This document shows, piece after piece, positions 4,930 through 7,070 of a stretch of 7,070 bases of DNA (its first letter is position 1; every line of letters begins with the position of its first letter). The translations under genes and the position numbers were made by a program. This DNA is from Comamonadaceae bacterium UBA2237 (GTDB taxonomy: Bacteria > Pseudomonadota > Gammaproteobacteria > Burkholderiales > Burkholderiaceae_C). The notes under the pieces were generated by a model. That model saw nothing but the letters and a program-made list of their open reading frames with translations, was not told the origin of the DNA and searched no databases. The stretch spans positions 1,380 to 8,449 of the forward strand of contig DDYJ01000014.1 in NCBI GenBank assembly GCA_002347905.1, in the 5' to 3' direction.

Positions 4930-5953
4930 CCAGGAGGTCACGCAATTCACTAGGCAGCTGGCGACTTTGCTGCAGTCGGGAGTGGCTTTGTTGCAGTCGC
5001 TAGACATCGTCATCAAAGGCATGCCTGCGGGCAAGGCCAAGAACATCGTTCGCGCTGTTCGCAGGCGTATCGAGTCTGGCTCTGCCCTTCACCTCGCGCT
5101 ACGCAGACACGCTGCATTTGGAGATGTATATTGCGATGTCGTCGCGGCAGGCGAAGCAGCTGGCATGCTCGACACCATGCTCGAGCGCCTGGCAGAGCAC
5201 CGCGAGAAAACTGAAAAACTGCAGCGCAACGTCCGCTCCGCCATGGCCTATCCCTTAGCAGTGCTCGTGATAGCCTTGGCCGTTATGTTGCTGATGTTTA
5301 CCTTTGTAGTGCCCGCGTTCGAGAACACGTTTGCGGCTTTTCATGCCAAGCTGCCCGCGCTCACGCGGGGCGTGATCGCTCTCAGCCATGGCTGTGTGCG
5401 CTACGGCGGGTGGGTGATTGCAGCCATGCTGCCCAGCGCATGGCTGTGCAGAAGGTTTTTGCACACCACGACTAAATGGCACAAGCCTTGGCACGCCTTT
5501 GTGTTGTGCATACCCGTCGTTGGTGTTTTGGTGCGACAAGCCTGCATCGCGCGCTGGAGTCGCAGCTTATCTACCTTGTTTGCGACTGGCATGCCCTTGA
5601 ACGAGGCCATGGTTGCGGTCAAGGGTGTCACAGGAAACAGCGTTTATGCCAGCGCCAGCGAACGCATGCGCAGTCACTTGATGCGCGGGCGCTCGATGGC
5701 AAAAGCCATGGCCAGTGTCGAACCTTTATTTAGCCCTTGGGTCGTGCACATGTGCGCGATCGGCGAAGAGTCTGGCAATTTGGAATTTATGCTCAGTAAG
5801 ACTGCCGACCACTTTGAGTCTGAAGTTGAAGCAAGTGTGGCGCGCTTGTCGAGTCTGATGGAGCCTATGCTGATTAGCGTGCTCGGATTGATGGTCGGCG
5901 TGGTGGTGGTGGCCCTGTATTTGCCCATTTTTGAATTAGGAAACGTTGTATGA
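4922..5953 (+). CDS. pilC: Type IV pilus inner-membrane platform protein (GspF/PilC family), short N-terminus
   Basis: PilC is the polytopic inner-membrane protein that couples the PilB motor to pilin insertion. The 343-residue protein has two T2SSF repeats. The first starts almost at the N-terminus (FTRQLATLLQSGVALLQSL, 9-27), carries AAGEAAGMLDTML (75-87) and ends in a membrane helix (about 111-131). The second (about 208-335) carries RSLSTLFATGMPL, IGEESGNLEFML (280-291) and a C-terminal membrane helix (about 316-336). Another membrane segment lies at about 160-178. Usual PilC proteins have about 400-410 residues; the roughly 60-residue cytoplasmic segment before FTRQLA is missing. The ATG overlaps the last 8 bases of pilB (ATGCGTAG) and has no Shine-Dalgarno, implying translational coupling. 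An extension upstream would have to be read within pilB. It ends in an ATGA overlap with pilD. The family is secure; pilus versus pseudopilus use is inferred from the operon. Confidence 0.93.
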   Translation: MRSQEVTQFTRQLATLLQSGVALLQSLDIVIKGMPAGKAKNIVRAVRRRIESGSALHLALRRHAAFGDVYCDVVAAGEAAGMLDTMLERLAEHREKTEKLQRNVRSAMAYPLAVLVIALAVMLLMFTFVVPAFENTFAAFHAKLPALTRGVIALSHGCVRYGGWVIAAMLPSAWLCRRFLHTTTKWHKPWHAFVLCIPVVGVLVRQACIARWSRSLSTLFATGMPLNEAMVAVKGVTGNSVYASASERMRSHLMRGRSMAKAMASVEPLFSPWVVHMCAIGEESGNLEFMLSKTADHFESEVEASVARLSSLMEPMLISVLGLMVGVVVVALYLPIFELGNVV

Positions 5954-6741
5954 ACATCCCTGAAGCTTTGTTGGTAGGGGTCTTCGGATTGGTTATTGGC
6001 AGTTTTTTAAATGTGGTGATCTACCGACTGCCACGCATGCTGGAGGGTGAAACCCAAGAGACCCTCAGTCTTCCAGCATCGCATTGCCCAGTTTGCAAAA
6101 CCCCGCTAAAAGTCTGGCAAAACATCCCCGTGGTCAGTTATCTTTTATTACAAGGGCGATGTGGTTTTTGCCAAGCCACTATCGATTGGCAATACCCCTG
6201 CGTCGAATTCACCAACATGTGTTTGTGGCTTCTGTGCCTATGGCACTGGGGCATGCACCCAACTGCCCTGGCTTGGGCGATAGGCTTGAGTTTCTTGCTC
6301 ACCTTGTCCGTCATCGACTGGCAGACCACCTACCTGCCCGATGCATTGACCCAACCCCTGCTGTGGATCGGTCTGTTGGCCAGCAGCTGGGGCTTGACTG
6401 AGGTTTCCCTCCAACACGCTGTCTGGGGCGCTGCCGCGGGCTATGGGTCGCTGTGGTTGGTCGCCACTGTTTTTCAGCGCATCACTGGCAAAGAGGGGAT
6501 GGGTGCAGGTGACTTCAAATTACTGGGCGCACTAGGCGCTTGGCTGGGGCCGTTCGCGTTGATTCCTCTGGTGCTGACCTCGAGCGTGGGGGGTGCATTG
6601 GTTGGCATTTGGTTGCAGTCCTCCCATCGCTTGGAGCGCGGCGGCTATCTGCCCTTTGGCCCTTTTTTAGCGTCAGCGGGTGCCGTGCAAGCGTTTGTGG
6701 GTGGGGGCGATGTGTTTTTTTACATAAACTGGTTGCTATGA
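5950..6741 (+). CDS. pilD: Type IV prepilin leader peptidase / N-methyltransferase
   Basis: PilD is an inner-membrane aspartic protease that cuts the class III signal of prepilins and pseudopilins, then methylates the new N-terminal residue. This 263-residue protein starts with a membrane segment containing GLVIGSFLNVVIYRLP (13-28), the hallmark N-terminal motif. A cytoplasmic loop follows with two CxxC pairs (C46/C49 in HCPVC, C71/C74 in CGFC) that bind zinc. Next comes a run of membrane helices. The aspartates are D123 in VIDWQTTYLPD and D188 in GMGAGDFK; their 65-residue spacing matches the catalytic pair in characterised prepilin peptidases. Length is slightly short of the usual ~270-290. 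An AGGA element lies 9 bases before the ATG, which overlaps the pilC stop (ATGA, 5950-5953). The next gene, coaE, overlaps in the same way. All catalytic features are intact. It may also process type II secretion pseudopilins elsewhere in the genome. Confidence 0.95.
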   Translation: MNIPEALLVGVFGLVIGSFLNVVIYRLPRMLEGETQETLSLPASHCPVCKTPLKVWQNIPVVSYLLLQGRCGFCQATIDWQYPCVEFTNMCLWLLCLWHWGMHPTALAWAIGLSFLLTLSVIDWQTTYLPDALTQPLLWIGLLASSWGLTEVSLQHAVWGAAAGYGSLWLVATVFQRITGKEGMGAGDFKLLGALGAWLGPFALIPLVLTSSVGGALVGIWLQSSHRLERGGYLPFGPFLASAGAVQAFVGGGDVFFYINWLL

Positions 6742-7070
6742 CAGCAAGCACTCCCCTGCGACTCGGATTAACCGGCGGCATTGGCAGCGGCAAGAGCACG
6801 GTCGCCCAGATGCTCGCCGCGCGGGGGGCTGCGGTGATCGACTCCGATGCGATTGCGCGCAGCGTCACCGCTGCCAATGGCAGTGCAATGCCCGCCATCC
6901 GCGAGGCCTTTGGCCCCGAGTTTGTAAATCCAGAAGGTGCGCTAGACCGAGAACGGATGCGCGCCCTCATCTTTACAGACCCTGACGCCAAATTGCGCCT
7001 GGAAGCTATCGTCCATCCGTTGGTCGGATTGGCCACGCAGGCGCAAGCGCAAGCCGCCATCCAAGCAGGA
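6738..7070 (+). CDS. coaE: Dephospho-CoA kinase (3' end cut by window edge)
   Basis: CoaE phosphorylates the 3'-hydroxyl of dephospho-CoA in the last step of coenzyme A synthesis, in the cytoplasm. The first 111 residues are present, about half the usual ~200, and the frame is open to the window edge. Visible are the Walker A loop in LTGGIGSGKST (11-21), the substrate-site motif IDSDAIAR (34-41), ALDRERMRALIF (68-79) and EAIVHPLV (89-96), all in the order and spacing of the family. The ATG overlaps the pilD stop as ATGA (6738-6741). No Shine-Dalgarno is evident, so translation probably couples to pilD. Linkage of coaE to pilD is a long-known conserved arrangement in beta- and gammaproteobacteria with no obvious biochemical reason. 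Identification is secure. Confidence 0.96.
   Translation, partial: MTASTPLRLGLTGGIGSGKSTVAQMLAARGAAVIDSDAIARSVTAANGSAMPAIREAFGPEFVNPEGALDRERMRALIFTDPDAKLRLEAIVHPLVGLATQAQAQAAIQAG

Noticed and set aside
4463..4945. 160-codon minus-strand open frame opposite pilB
   Set aside because: It covers the conserved catalytic region of pilB, and its composition (arginine, alanine and cysteine rich) is typical of a shadow frame.
6515..7060. Long minus-strand open frame (181 codons) opposite pilD and coaE
   Set aside because: It lies wholly over two well-identified genes, its translation is a low-complexity R/A/S/P mix with no domain, and such antisense frames are common in GC-rich coding DNA.

Overview
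The window looks like chromosomal DNA of a betaproteobacterium, probably Burkholderiales (Comamonadaceae or a close relative). Three things point there. rplU is divergent from a long-chain polyprenyl diphosphate synthase gene (ispB). A pilB-pilC-pilD-coaE string follows, a gene order well known in this group. There is also a short H-NS-family protein whose C-terminal TWTGRG core is typical of the beta-proteobacterial form. By eye the housekeeping genes are GC-rich, while the block between ispB and pilB has several AT-rich stretches. No genus can be named from sequence alone.

Layout. Positions 1-220 (minus) hold the N-terminal part of ribosomal protein L21, with a good sigma-70 promoter and a hairpin at the predicted 5' end of its mRNA. 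Back to back with it, ispB (375-1349, plus) is followed after 12 bases by an unrecognised acidic 134-residue protein (1362-1766). From 1818 to 3690 four genes run on the minus strand. In transcription order they are a secreted protein resembling surface-adhesin protein E, an unrecognised 144-residue protein with a disordered N-terminus, an H-NS-like nucleoid protein, and a small secreted four-cysteine protein. The H-NS gene has its own promoter, a 13-bp perfect inverted repeat just upstream of it, and a strong intrinsic terminator. From 3781 to the right edge (plus) lies a translationally coupled operon: pilB (ATPase), pilC (inner-membrane platform), pilD (prepilin peptidase/methylase) and the first half of coaE (dephospho-CoA kinase). 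Neighbouring genes overlap by 8, 4 and 4 bases.

How it works together. PilB, PilC and PilD are the motor, the platform and the prepilin-processing enzyme of a type IV pilus or a related type II secretion/competence pseudopilus. No pilin gene is present. CoaE and IspB are housekeeping enzymes of CoA and ubiquinone side-chain synthesis. The minus-strand genes look like an accessory block between ispB and pilB, with H-NS as a possible local silencer.

The most notable feature is that PilB (about 380 residues) and PilC (343 residues) are both short at the N-terminus. They keep all visible catalytic and core motifs but lack the segments that normally precede them, giving a compact machine of ComGA/ComGB-like size. 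No CRISPR array, tRNA, rRNA or insertion sequence was seen, and no stretch over 300 bases lacks a gene.
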